5,531 nucleotides of DNA, from contig CANQKJ010000148.1 of the NCBI GenBank assembly GCA_947624465.1, forward strand, positions 1-5,531, given 5' to 3'. This stretch comes from an uncultured Oscillospiraceae bacterium. GTDB lineage: Bacteria; Bacillota; Clostridia; Oscillospirales; Oscillospiraceae. Positions 1 through 5,531 of this stretch are shown in pieces. Below the pieces are notes generated by a model. The model was not told the origin of the DNA. It made no database searches and was given only the letters and a program-made list of their open reading frames with translations. A program made the translations under genes and the position numbers. The stretch's first letter is position 1. Each line of letters starts with the position of its first letter.

Positions 1-56
1 TCCCGTTGAACCACAAATTGTCCCTGCCGGAACCGGCAATAGAGGACGCATAGTAA
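1..56. other. Unassigned sequence upstream of the transposase remnant
   Basis: This should encode the transposase N-terminus if the element were intact, but all three forward frames contain stops and none resembles the family's N-terminal motif. It contains a tight hairpin, TGCCG-GAAC-CGGCA, at 25-38. It could be unrelated flank after a deletion, or badly decayed element sequence. The window edge prevents a choice. Confidence 0.4.
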
Positions 57-62
57 AGTGAA

Positions 63-1120
63 GCCTTGGAGAGCACGGGGTATACTGGAAGCCGCTGTAC
101 AACCTGTTTGAACTTCTGGGGCTGAACGCGATGATCGTAAACGCGGCGCATATGAAAGCGGTGCCGGGGCGCAAAACGGATGTGAAGGACGCGGAATGGA
201 TCGCGGACCTTCTCCAGCACGGGCTGCTCCGGGCCAGCTTTGTCCCCAGCCGGGAGCAGAGGGAACTGCGTGAACTGACCCGGTATCGAAAGAGCCTGAT
301 CGAGGAGCGGAGCCGGGAGATGAACCGTCTGCAAAAGGTACTGGAGGGCGCCAATATCAAGCTGAGTACCGTGATACAGGACTTGAGCGGGAAGAGCGCC
401 CGGAAGCTGTTGGAACGGCTCACAAAAGAGGACGCGCCGAACAGCGAGGAGGTCTCGCGGCTCATCTATCGGAACCTCCTGCCGAAGCTGGATCAGATCA
501 TGGCGGCCATCGAAGGGATCATCACACCATTGCAACGGCAGCTGCTGGCGCTGATCCTGGACCACATGGATGATTTGAGCCGCCGGATCGACAAGCTGGA
601 CAGGATGGCGGAAAGCTATATGGAGGATTACGCCAAAGCCATTGAAGCTCTGGACGAGATACCGGGCATCGCGCCCCGCAGCGCGGAGGTGATCCTGGCG
701 GAGATCGGCCTGGATATGGGACGTTTCCCGTCCGCCGCCCATCTGTGTTCCTGGGCGGGGATCTGTCCGGGAAATCACAAAAGTGCCGGGAAGCGGTACC
801 ATGGCAGGACCAGGAAGGGGAACAAGACCCTGAAATCCATCCTCACCCAGTGCGCGAAAGCGGCGAGGAATGTGAAGACCTCATATTTCTCCGCCCAATA
901 CCACCGTATTGCGGCTCGCAGGGGCAAAAACCGGGCGACGATCGCCGTGGCCCACTCCATACTGATCGCTGTCTACCACATCCTCAAGAATGGGGTCCCC
1001 TTCCATGACCTGGGTCCCAACTACTTCGATGGGTTCAACCGGGAACACAAGATCCGAGGTTACTTAAAGCGGCTGCAAGCTCTGGGGTGGGAACCGGAAC
1101 CTGCGGCAATCCCCGCCTGA
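63..1120 (+). pseudogene. IS110-family transposase, 5'-truncated and frameshifted
   Basis: This is a remnant of an IS110-family (DEDD-type) transposase; intact members recombine DNA under guidance of a bridge RNA. The open frame from 131 encodes 329 aa, and the same frame can be read back to 62 (GVYWKPLYNLFELLGLNA). The N-terminal RuvC-like part is represented by PGRKTDVKDAEW with the paired Asp residues 17 and 20 (numbered from the ATG at 131). The C-terminal Transposase_20 domain starts near residue 174 (LDEIPGIAPRSAEVILAEIG) and holds the expected catalytic serine, Ser218, in NHKSAGKR. The upstream family motif ALESTG is at 63-80 but lies in a different frame from VYWKP, so one G appears missing from the run at 77-80. 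Further upstream the ALESTG frame meets TAG TAA at 51-56, and the first catalytic Asp segment is absent. Intact relatives are about 400 aa. Expected to be inactive. Confidence 0.92.
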
Positions 1121-1374
1121 CATATCTCCCTATACGGGCTGTGCCTGCCGTCCTCCGCGGCGGGGCGATTTCTTATACCTTCTTGACCTGATTGTTTTCA
1201 TAATAAAGAATGGCCCCGGCCGATTGATATGTTCCCCCTAGTCGTGATGGTAATCCGTGTCCGCCGAGAGGATAATCAGAGCGTTCTACAGTAGATTGCA
1301 GTCCCTTTCGGCCTGATTCCAAATCTGAATGAACCGCTGTAATAGCGGAGATGGTTTTAGTCAAGTATATACTG
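1121..1374. other. Intergenic region 3' of the IS110 remnant, no gene recognised
   Basis: I see no credible gene on either strand. The only open stretch (about 63 codons on the - strand, 1173-1364) has no convincing ribosome binding site or recognisable product. Small structures are present: a hairpin CCGCT-GTAAT-AGCGG at 1334-1348 and the perfect palindrome AGTATATACT at 1364-1373. The stretch looks AT-richer than the flanking genes. It may include the 3' noncoding end of the insertion element, but I cannot place that end from sequence alone. Confidence 0.45.
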
Positions 1375-1414
1375 CCAGCAAAAGAGCCGCCTTTCCAGGC
1401 GGCTCTTTTGCTGG
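1375..1414. terminator. Strong bidirectional intrinsic terminator
   Basis: A perfect 17-bp inverted repeat, with arms CCAGCAAAAGAGCCGCC (1375-1391) and GGCGGCTCTTTTGCTGG (1398-1414), encloses the 6-nt loop TTTCCA. The GC-rich core is flanked by A-rich and T-rich stem ends, so on either strand the hairpin is followed by a TCTTTTGC tract. It lies about 33 nt past the stop codon of the lpdD-like gene and is the natural end of the decarboxylase operon. It would also stop reading from the transposase side. Confidence 0.85.
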
Positions 1415-1418
1415 GGTA

Positions 1419-1437
1419 TGCCCTTTACGCGAGGGCA
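1419..1437. other. Small hairpin between lpdD stop and terminator
   Basis: TGCCCT (1419-1424) can pair with AGGGCA (1432-1437) around a 7-nt loop. It sits between the lpdD stop codon and the main terminator and may protect the operon's 3' end. Weak evidence on its own. Confidence 0.3.
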
Positions 1438-1446
1438 CTAAATCAT

Positions 1447-1806
1447 TCAACAGAGTTGACTGGCCGGCAATGTCCTCATCAGCTCCCTCAGCAGTTCTTC
1501 CAACACGCCCAGCACCTCATTGATGCCCTCCCTGTCCAGCCCGTCGTAGTGGATGCCCGCCTCCACCACGGCGGACTTTGCGTTTGCCGCGGCCAGGGCG
1601 TCCAGCCACCGCTCGCACACCACGCCCTCCCGGTGACCGGGGAACTGGGTGACGGTACGGTTCCCGTCCGGGTCGATGATCCCCACCGCGCCGATGTGGG
1701 CCCTGTCGCCGCCATAGAGGGAGACGTGTACGCCCTCGTCCAGCGCCAGCACCTGCGCGATGATGTCCTTGCCGCGCCAGGCGCGGCGAAGCTCGAACTG
1801 CCTCAT
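1447..1806 (-). CDS. lpdD: LpdD-like protein, putative prenylated-flavin chaperone
   Basis: A protein of 119 aa encoded directly after ubiX. It resembles the LpdD-like family that accompanies UbiD and UbiX genes in Firmicutes and is annotated as a prenylated flavin chaperone, so the likely role is helping load or mature prFMN in the decarboxylase. Visible family-like blocks are GVHVSLYGGDRAHIGAVGI near residues 25-43, FPGHREGVVCERWLDAL near 55-71 and VVEAGIHYDGLDREGI near 79-94, followed by an amphipathic C-terminal helix. No signal peptide or membrane segment, so cytosolic. I chose the ATG at 1806 because it overlaps the ubiX stop as ATGA and has GGAGGAG 11 nt upstream. The alternative GTG at 1818 would overlap that ribosome binding site. 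Family assignment rests on recalled motifs plus position; the biochemical role is inferred. Confidence 0.8.
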   Translation of the reverse strand: MRQFELRRAWRGKDIIAQVLALDEGVHVSLYGGDRAHIGAVGIIDPDGNRTVTQFPGHREGVVCERWLDALAAANAKSAVVEAGIHYDGLDREGINEVLGVLEELLRELMRTLPASQLC

Positions 1807-2366
1807 AGCCCCGCCCACTCCTCCGGCTCGTCCAGCCCGAACTGGGACAGGACGCGGCGGACGGTCTGCCTTGTCACATCCTCAATGGTTCTGGGGTGGT
1901 TGTAATACGCCGGCATGGGCGGCAGGATCACAGCGCCCAGCTTGCTGGCCTCGTACAGGTTCCGCAGGTGGACGGTGGACAGGGGCGACTCCCTGGCCAC
2001 CAGCACCAGCTTCCGCCGCTCCTTCAGGCACACGTCGGCGGCCCGGAGCAGAAGGTTGTCGCTGTACCCGGTGACGATCCCCGCCGCCGTCTTCATGCTG
2101 CATGGGACCACGATCATCCCTATGGTCTTAAAGCTGCCGCTGGCGATGGCCGCTCCGATGCTGTCGTTGTCATAGCAGACAGAGGCCAACTTTTTGAGGT
2201 CCGCCAGCGTCAGGCCGGTCTCCTGCTCCAGGGTCAGCTCCCCGCCGCGGGTGACCACCAGATGGGTCTCGATCTCCGGGTGGCTTTCATGGAGTCGCTT
2301 CAACAGCTCCACCGCCAGCGGCGCCCCGGAGGCCCCGCTGACCCCCACGATCAGCCGCTCACCCAT
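1803..2366 (-). CDS. ubiX: UbiX-family flavin prenyltransferase
   Basis: A 187-aa protein, normal length for UbiX/Pad1/LpdB/BsdB. It joins a dimethylallyl group to FMN to make prenylated FMN, the cofactor of UbiD decarboxylases, in the cytosol. The sequence shows the N-terminal nucleotide-binding loop VGVSGASGAPLA (residues 7-18), the ASGS segment, VPCSMKTAAGIVTGYSDNLL with the following RAADVCLKERR, and the C-terminal block ARESPLSTVHLRNLYEASK then GAVILPPMPAYYNHP, all hallmarks of the family. The start is the ATG at 2366, supported by GGAGAGGTGG at 2380-2371 just upstream and by an 8-nt overlap (ATGGGTGA) with the end of ubiD. A longer start at 2390 would add eight residues that do not fit the family. 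Second of the three decarboxylase genes; makes the cofactor its neighbour needs. Confidence 0.95.
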   Translation of the reverse strand: MGERLIVGVSGASGAPLAVELLKRLHESHPEIETHLVVTRGGELTLEQETGLTLADLKKLASVCYDNDSIGAAIASGSFKTIGMIVVPCSMKTAAGIVTGYSDNLLLRAADVCLKERRKLVLVARESPLSTVHLRNLYEASKLGAVILPPMPAYYNHPRTIEDVTRQTVRRVLSQFGLDEPEEWAGL

Positions 2367-3897
2367 GGAGCCACCTCTCCGGGTCCACATCCAGGAAGGG
2401 CGCCCGCTTGAAGCGGTCCTTCAGGTGGAAGGGCACCGTGCAGTCGAAGATGGTCTTGCAGGAGACGCCTACGTCGGGGATGGAGGGGGAATAGTCCGGG
2501 CTGGAGCTGGGATCCAGAGGGTGGCACCGGACGCCGGGGATGGTGATGATGTCCCGGTCCCCCTGGAAGCGGGTGTTCATAGCCCACAGCACGTCGTTGG
2601 TGTCGAAGATGTCCCGGTCCCCCTGGAAGCGGGTGTTCATAGCCCACAGCACGTCGTTGGTGTCGAAGATGTCCACGTCCTCGTCCACCAAGATCACGTG
2701 TTTCAGCTCCGGGAAGGCGGAGAAGGCCAGGAGGGCCGCTTGCCGCTGCTTGCCTTCGTCGGTGTGGACGGTCTTGCGGCACTGGAGGACAGCCATGTAC
2801 TTGCCGCCGCCGGCCCGGTGGGAATAGCAGTTGACCACCTTTCCCGGCAGGGCCTTGTCGATCATGGTGAGGATGCTGGCCTCGGTGGGGATACCCGCCA
2901 TATTGACATGCTCCTCGCTGGGGCCGATGCAGGTCTGCATGATGGGGTCCTTTCGATGGGTAACGGCTTTGACTTTCAGCAGCCAGCACTCGTGGGAGGC
3001 GGGGCCGTTGTAGCCGGGGAACTCGGGCATGGCGTAGCCCGTGTGGGAGTTCTGGTCCTCCACCACATGGTTGCTGCCGGGTAAAATTTCTCCCTCGATG
3101 ACGTACTCGGCGTTGGCGATTGCGTGTTCGTTGACAGCCACGCACTTCACCAGCTCCACCGGCCGCTGGCGCAGGGCCCCGGCGATGGACAGCTCGTTGA
3201 AGCCCAGAGGGGTCGTGGGCGGCTCGAAGCAGGACAGCACCTCGATGGCCGGGTCCACGCCGATGGACACGGAGATGGGCAGGGGCTGGTTCAGCTCGGT
3301 GGCCCGCTCGGCCATGGCCCCGATGTGCCGGGAGCCGGGCTGGAGGAAGATGGACAGCTCGTCTCTCCCCTGGATGCACATCCGGTGGATGGTGACATCA
3401 CTAAGGCCGGTGTCCGGGTGGGTGGCGTAGCACATACCCAGGGTGATATAGGGCCCCGCGTCCACGGGGGTATTGGTAGGGGCGGGGATGAGCTTATTGA
3501 GGTCGAAGTCCGGGTCGCCGGCCAGATGGACCACCTCCTGGCAGGGGGCGGGACCGTCCACCACCACCGGCTGGACGGGATGCTCGGCGCAGGACTTCAC
3601 CAGCCAGCCCAGTTCCTCCTTTTTGCAGCCGAACAGGTCGGCCACACGGGCCCGGCTGGCCAGCACGCCGATGGCCACCGACGCGCCGGGGTGGCCTTTG
3701 ATGTTGCGGAACAGCATGGCGGAACCGTCCACCGTGGTGGGCCGCATGACGGTGCCGCCGGCCCCCACACAGCGGTACACGCCGGACAGCTCCGCCGCCG
3801 GGTCCACCACCACATCTGTCTCGATGAGCTGGCCGGGGGCGGCACGAAGCACGTCCAAAGCGGTACGAAGGTCAAGTATTTCCGTTCTATGGTTCAA
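2359..3897 (-). CDS. ubiD: UbiD-family hydroxyarylic acid decarboxylase (BsdC/LpdC/KpdC-like) with internal 20-aa duplication
   Basis: A 512-aa prFMN-dependent decarboxylase. Close motif agreement with the non-oxidative hydroxyarylic acid decarboxylase subunit C group points to a phenolic substrate such as 4-hydroxybenzoate, vanillate or gallate; the exact one cannot be read from sequence. Visible motifs: SDVTIHRM (Arg172 aligns with the catalytic/prFMN Arg), GRDELSIF, CFEPPTTPLGFNELSIAGAL (Glu235 is the likely metal ligand), YAMPEFPGY (Glu292, likely catalytic acid), GPSEEH, SHRAGGGKYMA, VDEDVDIFDTNDVLWAMNTRF and the C-terminal VSCKTIFDCTVP. Residues 410-429 (from IFDTNDVLWA to RD) are repeated exactly as 430-449; without the repeat the protein is 492 aa, normal for the family. 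The start TTG at 3897 is preferred because GGAGGG lies 6 nt upstream. ATGs at 3918 and 3915 and a TTG at 3939 lack such a site. First decarboxylase gene of the operon. The repeat may impair activity. Confidence 0.93.
   Translation of the reverse strand: MNHRTEILDLRTALDVLRAAPGQLIETDVVVDPAAELSGVYRCVGAGGTVMRPTTVDGSAMLFRNIKGHPGASVAIGVLASRARVADLFGCKKEELGWLVKSCAEHPVQPVVVDGPAPCQEVVHLAGDPDFDLNKLIPAPTNTPVDAGPYITLGMCYATHPDTGLSDVTIHRMCIQGRDELSIFLQPGSRHIGAMAERATELNQPLPISVSIGVDPAIEVLSCFEPPTTPLGFNELSIAGALRQRPVELVKCVAVNEHAIANAEYVIEGEILPGSNHVVEDQNSHTGYAMPEFPGYNGPASHECWLLKVKAVTHRKDPIMQTCIGPSEEHVNMAGIPTEASILTMIDKALPGKVVNCYSHRAGGGKYMAVLQCRKTVHTDEGKQRQAALLAFSAFPELKHVILVDEDVDIFDTNDVLWAMNTRFQGDRDIFDTNDVLWAMNTRFQGDRDIITIPGVRCHPLDPSSSPDYSPSIPDVGVSCKTIFDCTVPFHLKDRFKRAPFLDVDPERWLHG
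2548..2674. repeat. Perfect 60-bp tandem duplication inside ubiD
   Basis: The 60-bp unit at 2551-2610 is repeated base for base at 2611-2670. The 7-mer GATGTCC occurs at 2548-2554, 2608-2614 and 2668-2674, so a single ancestral unit would have been flanked by this 7-bp direct repeat. That is the pattern expected from replication slippage or unequal exchange at microhomology. The unit is 20 codons, so the reading frame is kept. Zero divergence suggests a recent event or an assembly error. Confidence 0.97.
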
Positions 3898-4021
3898 AAC
3901 AATCCCTCCGTTCATCATTGCGCGACGTCGGCGTTCCAAACTCAGGCACTTTATATGCGGCGAAACTCTTATTCACCAGTTTACAGATAATCCAATCGGC
4001 CAAAAAACGCCCCTTGAACAC
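3887..4021 (-). CDS. Candidate 44-aa small ORF overlapping the ubiD start
   Basis: I do not recognise this peptide. It starts with GTG at 4021 (MFKGRFLADWIICKLVNKSF), continues AAYKVPEFGTPTSRNDERRD and ends CFEP with TAG at 3889-3887. Support: AAAGAGGAG at 4035-4027, 5 nt before the GTG; a TATAAT box about 47 nt further upstream; and an 11-nt overlap of its end with the ubiD TTG start, so a ribosome finishing it would be placed at ubiD, whose own GGAGGG lies within this ORF. The N-terminal half is hydrophobic and basic and could be an amphipathic helix; the C-terminal half is polar. It may be a leader peptide coupling or regulating ubiD translation, a decayed gene end, or chance. It is too short for composition to decide. 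Confidence 0.45.
   Translation of the reverse strand: MFKGRFLADWIICKLVNKSFAAYKVPEFGTPTSRNDERRDCFEP
3898..3910 (-). promoter_or_regulatory. Ribosome binding site deciding the ubiD TTG start
   Basis: The - strand reads CGGAGGGATTGTT immediately before TTG at 3897. GGAGGG is 6 nt from the TTG, good spacing, while the upstream in-frame ATGs at 3918 and 3915 have no purine-rich site in front of them. Confidence 0.7.
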
Positions 4022-4026
4022 AGCGA

Positions 4027-4035
4027 CTCCTCTTT
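4027..4035 (-). promoter_or_regulatory. Ribosome binding site of the small ORF
   Basis: AAAGAGGAG on the - strand, 5 nt before the GTG at 4021. It is the main reason for taking the small ORF seriously, because no other start codon lies at a suitable distance downstream. Confidence 0.5.
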
Positions 4036-4067
4036 AAACAACCTCATACACCGTGTTGAATACTTTT

Positions 4068-4096
4068 ATTATAGCTGGGCGTAAGCTAAAGGAATA
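4068..4096 (-). promoter_or_regulatory. Putative promoter of the decarboxylase operon
   Basis: A perfect -10 TATAAT is on the - strand at 4073-4068. The hexamer 17 nt upstream, TATTCC (4096-4091), is a poor -35, so the promoter may need an activator. Transcription would begin near 4061, about 26 nt before the small ORF's ribosome binding site. The upstream - strand is rich in A and T (4100-4125), which could act as an UP-like element. Confidence 0.55.
4072..4088. promoter_or_regulatory. Inverted repeat overlapping the -10 box, possible operator
   Basis: TAGCT (4072-4076) and AGCTA (4084-4088) form an inverted repeat with a 7-nt spacer that overlaps the -10 and spacer of the putative decarboxylase promoter. 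The position suits a regulator-binding site, for example for a LysR- or PadR-type phenolic acid regulator, but no regulator gene is in the window and the arms are short. Confidence 0.3.
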
Positions 4097-4147
4097 GCGA
4101 TATTTTATTGTTTTTTTATCACAGTTCTGTCGTTTGTGAAAACCCGC

Positions 4148-4177
4148 TTGACAGGCAGAACAACTATTTTGTATATT
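4148..4177 (+). promoter_or_regulatory. Sigma-A-type promoter for the ABC ATPase gene
   Basis: A perfect -35 TTGACA at 4148-4153 is followed after 18 nt by TATATT at 4172-4177 (or after 17 nt by GTATAT). The surrounding DNA is AT-rich against GC-rich genes. Transcription should start near 4184, giving a leader of roughly 205 nt before the ATG at 4391. Confidence 0.7.
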
Positions 4178-4186
4178 TTGAATATA

Positions 4187-4206
4187 TTCCTGAGTGTTTT
4201 CAGGAA
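4187..4206 (+). promoter_or_regulatory. 5'-terminal hairpin of the ABC ATPase transcript
   Basis: TTCCTGA (4187-4193) pairs perfectly with TCAGGAA (4200-4206) around a 6-nt loop, immediately after the predicted transcription start. It could stabilise the 5' end of the mRNA or be an operator palindrome. Confidence 0.45.
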
Positions 4207-4214
4207 CATTAAAC

Positions 4215-4374
4215 GGCCCGGCTTGGCTACTCCTTTGGGCGAACGCCCATAGCCCCGCTGAGGTTGAAAAAGGAGGAAAAATCCCGCAGGCTCGCGGTGC
4301 GGCAGTGTGGAGACCTGCCGTAATGCGGTCCGCCCCCAGGGGGCGGCGCGAGGCAGCAGGGCAGGGGCCCGGCT
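4215..4374 (+). ncRNA. Structured leader RNA or intergenic repeat element upstream of the ABC ATPase
   Basis: A GC-rich stretch with many complementary segments. The first is a bulged hairpin: GGCTA/TAGCC (4225-4229 with 4250-4254) continuing as TGGGC/GCCCA (4236-4240 with 4245-4249) with loop GAAC. The second is a three-way junction: CTCGCG/CGCGAG (4291-4296 with 4347-4352) encloses TGCGGCAG/CTGCCGTA (4298-4305 with 4315-4322) and CCGCCCC/GGGGCGG (4330-4336 with 4340-4346). An outer stem CCCGC/GCAGGG (4283-4287 with 4356-4361) is possible. GGCCCGGCT occurs at both ends (4215-4223, 4366-4374). No protein is credible here. It matches no RNA class I can name with confidence. It may be a cis-regulatory leader or a dispersed repeat that inserted in the leader. 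Confidence 0.45.
4270..4276 (+). promoter_or_regulatory. Orphan Shine-Dalgarno sequence
   Basis: AAGGAGG is a perfect anti-16S match inside GAAAAAGGAGGAAAAA, but no start codon lies 4-13 nt downstream. The ATPase ATG is 114 nt away and has no good site of its own. Removing 4282-4390 would place this site 5 nt before the ATG, so an insertion may have split the two. Alternatively, RNA folding may bring them together. Confidence 0.5.
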
Positions 4375-4390
4375 GTCAGAGTCAGAACGT

Positions 4391-4398
<8 letters not shown>
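4375..4398 (+). promoter_or_regulatory. Repeat and hairpin around the ABC ATPase start codon
   Basis: GTCAGA is repeated in tandem at 4375-4386. TCAGA (4382-4386) can pair with TCTGA (4394-4398), which puts the ATG (4391-4393) at the edge of a 7-nt loop. This could influence initiation given the lack of a nearby ribosome binding site. The stem is only 5 bp. Confidence 0.3.

Positions 4399-5531
<1,133 letters not shown>

Noticed and set aside
77..82. Programmed -1 frameshift making a full transposase
   Set aside because: There is no X XXY YYZ slippery heptamer, stops lie just upstream in the ALESTG frame, and IS110 enzymes are normally single-frame. A deletion is simpler.
1183..1211. Possible outward + strand promoter TTGACC-N17-AAGAAT after the transposase
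   Set aside because: The -10 matches only 4 of 6 bases and no + strand gene follows before the terminator at 1375-1414.
1173..1364. A 63-codon - strand open stretch in the intergenic region
   Set aside because: There is no ribosome binding site or recognisable domain, and the sequence looks noncoding with hairpins and a palindrome.
2548..2674. CRISPR-like or VNTR array
   Set aside because: Only two contiguous copies with no spacers, entirely inside a coding frame; a simple tandem duplication.
2194..3990. Long open frames on the + strand opposite ubiD (for example 2194-3084 and 3124-3990)
   Set aside because: They are antisense shadows of a GC-rich gene. The - strand encodes a clear UbiD protein, and the + products are low-complexity, His/Gly/Val-rich and family-less.
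4300..4320. Resemblance of GGAGACCTGCCG to the 3' end of cobalamin riboswitches
   Set aside because: The rest of the cobalamin core, such as GCCACTG and the GCCCCCGCAAC segment, is missing, and the gene is a sugar-type ATPase. The match is short and may be chance.

Overview
The window looks like a GC-rich member of the Firmicutes, most likely an Oscillospiraceae-type gut clostridium (Flavonifractor, Oscillibacter or Lawsonibacter-like). This is an inference from high GC, strong GGAGG-type ribosome binding sites, a clostridial UgpC/MsmK-type ATPase, and an IS110 family of the kind common in gut clostridia. No rRNA, tRNA, CRISPR array or phage gene is visible.

Layout. (1) Positions 1-1120, + strand: a degenerate IS110-family transposase. 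It lacks its N-terminus and carries a one-base deletion near its 5' end. (2) Positions 1121-1446: noncoding DNA ending in a very strong bidirectional terminator at 1375-1414. (3) Positions 4021 down to 1447, - strand: a compact operon of a 44-codon small ORF (candidate), a UbiD-family hydroxyarylic acid decarboxylase, UbiX flavin prenyltransferase and an LpdD-like protein. The genes overlap by 11, 8 and 4 nt, which suggests translational coupling. (4) Positions 4022-4390: a divergent regulatory region with a TATAAT box facing the decarboxylase operon and a TTGACA/TATATT promoter facing right, followed by a leader of about 200 nt that can fold extensively. (5) Positions 4391-5531, + strand: a sugar-type ABC transporter ATPase, open at the window end.

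How the genes work together. UbiX makes prenylated FMN from FMN and dimethylallyl phosphate. The UbiD-family enzyme uses that cofactor for reversible, non-oxidative decarboxylation of a phenolic acid of the 4-hydroxybenzoate, vanillate or gallate type. The LpdD-like protein is thought to help with cofactor handling. The ABC ATPase is divergent and probably belongs to a separate transport function.

The most unusual observations are: a perfect in-frame 60-bp tandem duplication inside the conserved C-terminal motif of the UbiD protein; the small upstream ORF overlapping the ubiD start; and the structured leader of the ABC ATPase, which carries a perfect Shine-Dalgarno sequence stranded more than 100 nt from the start codon. 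I see no clearly new multi-gene system.
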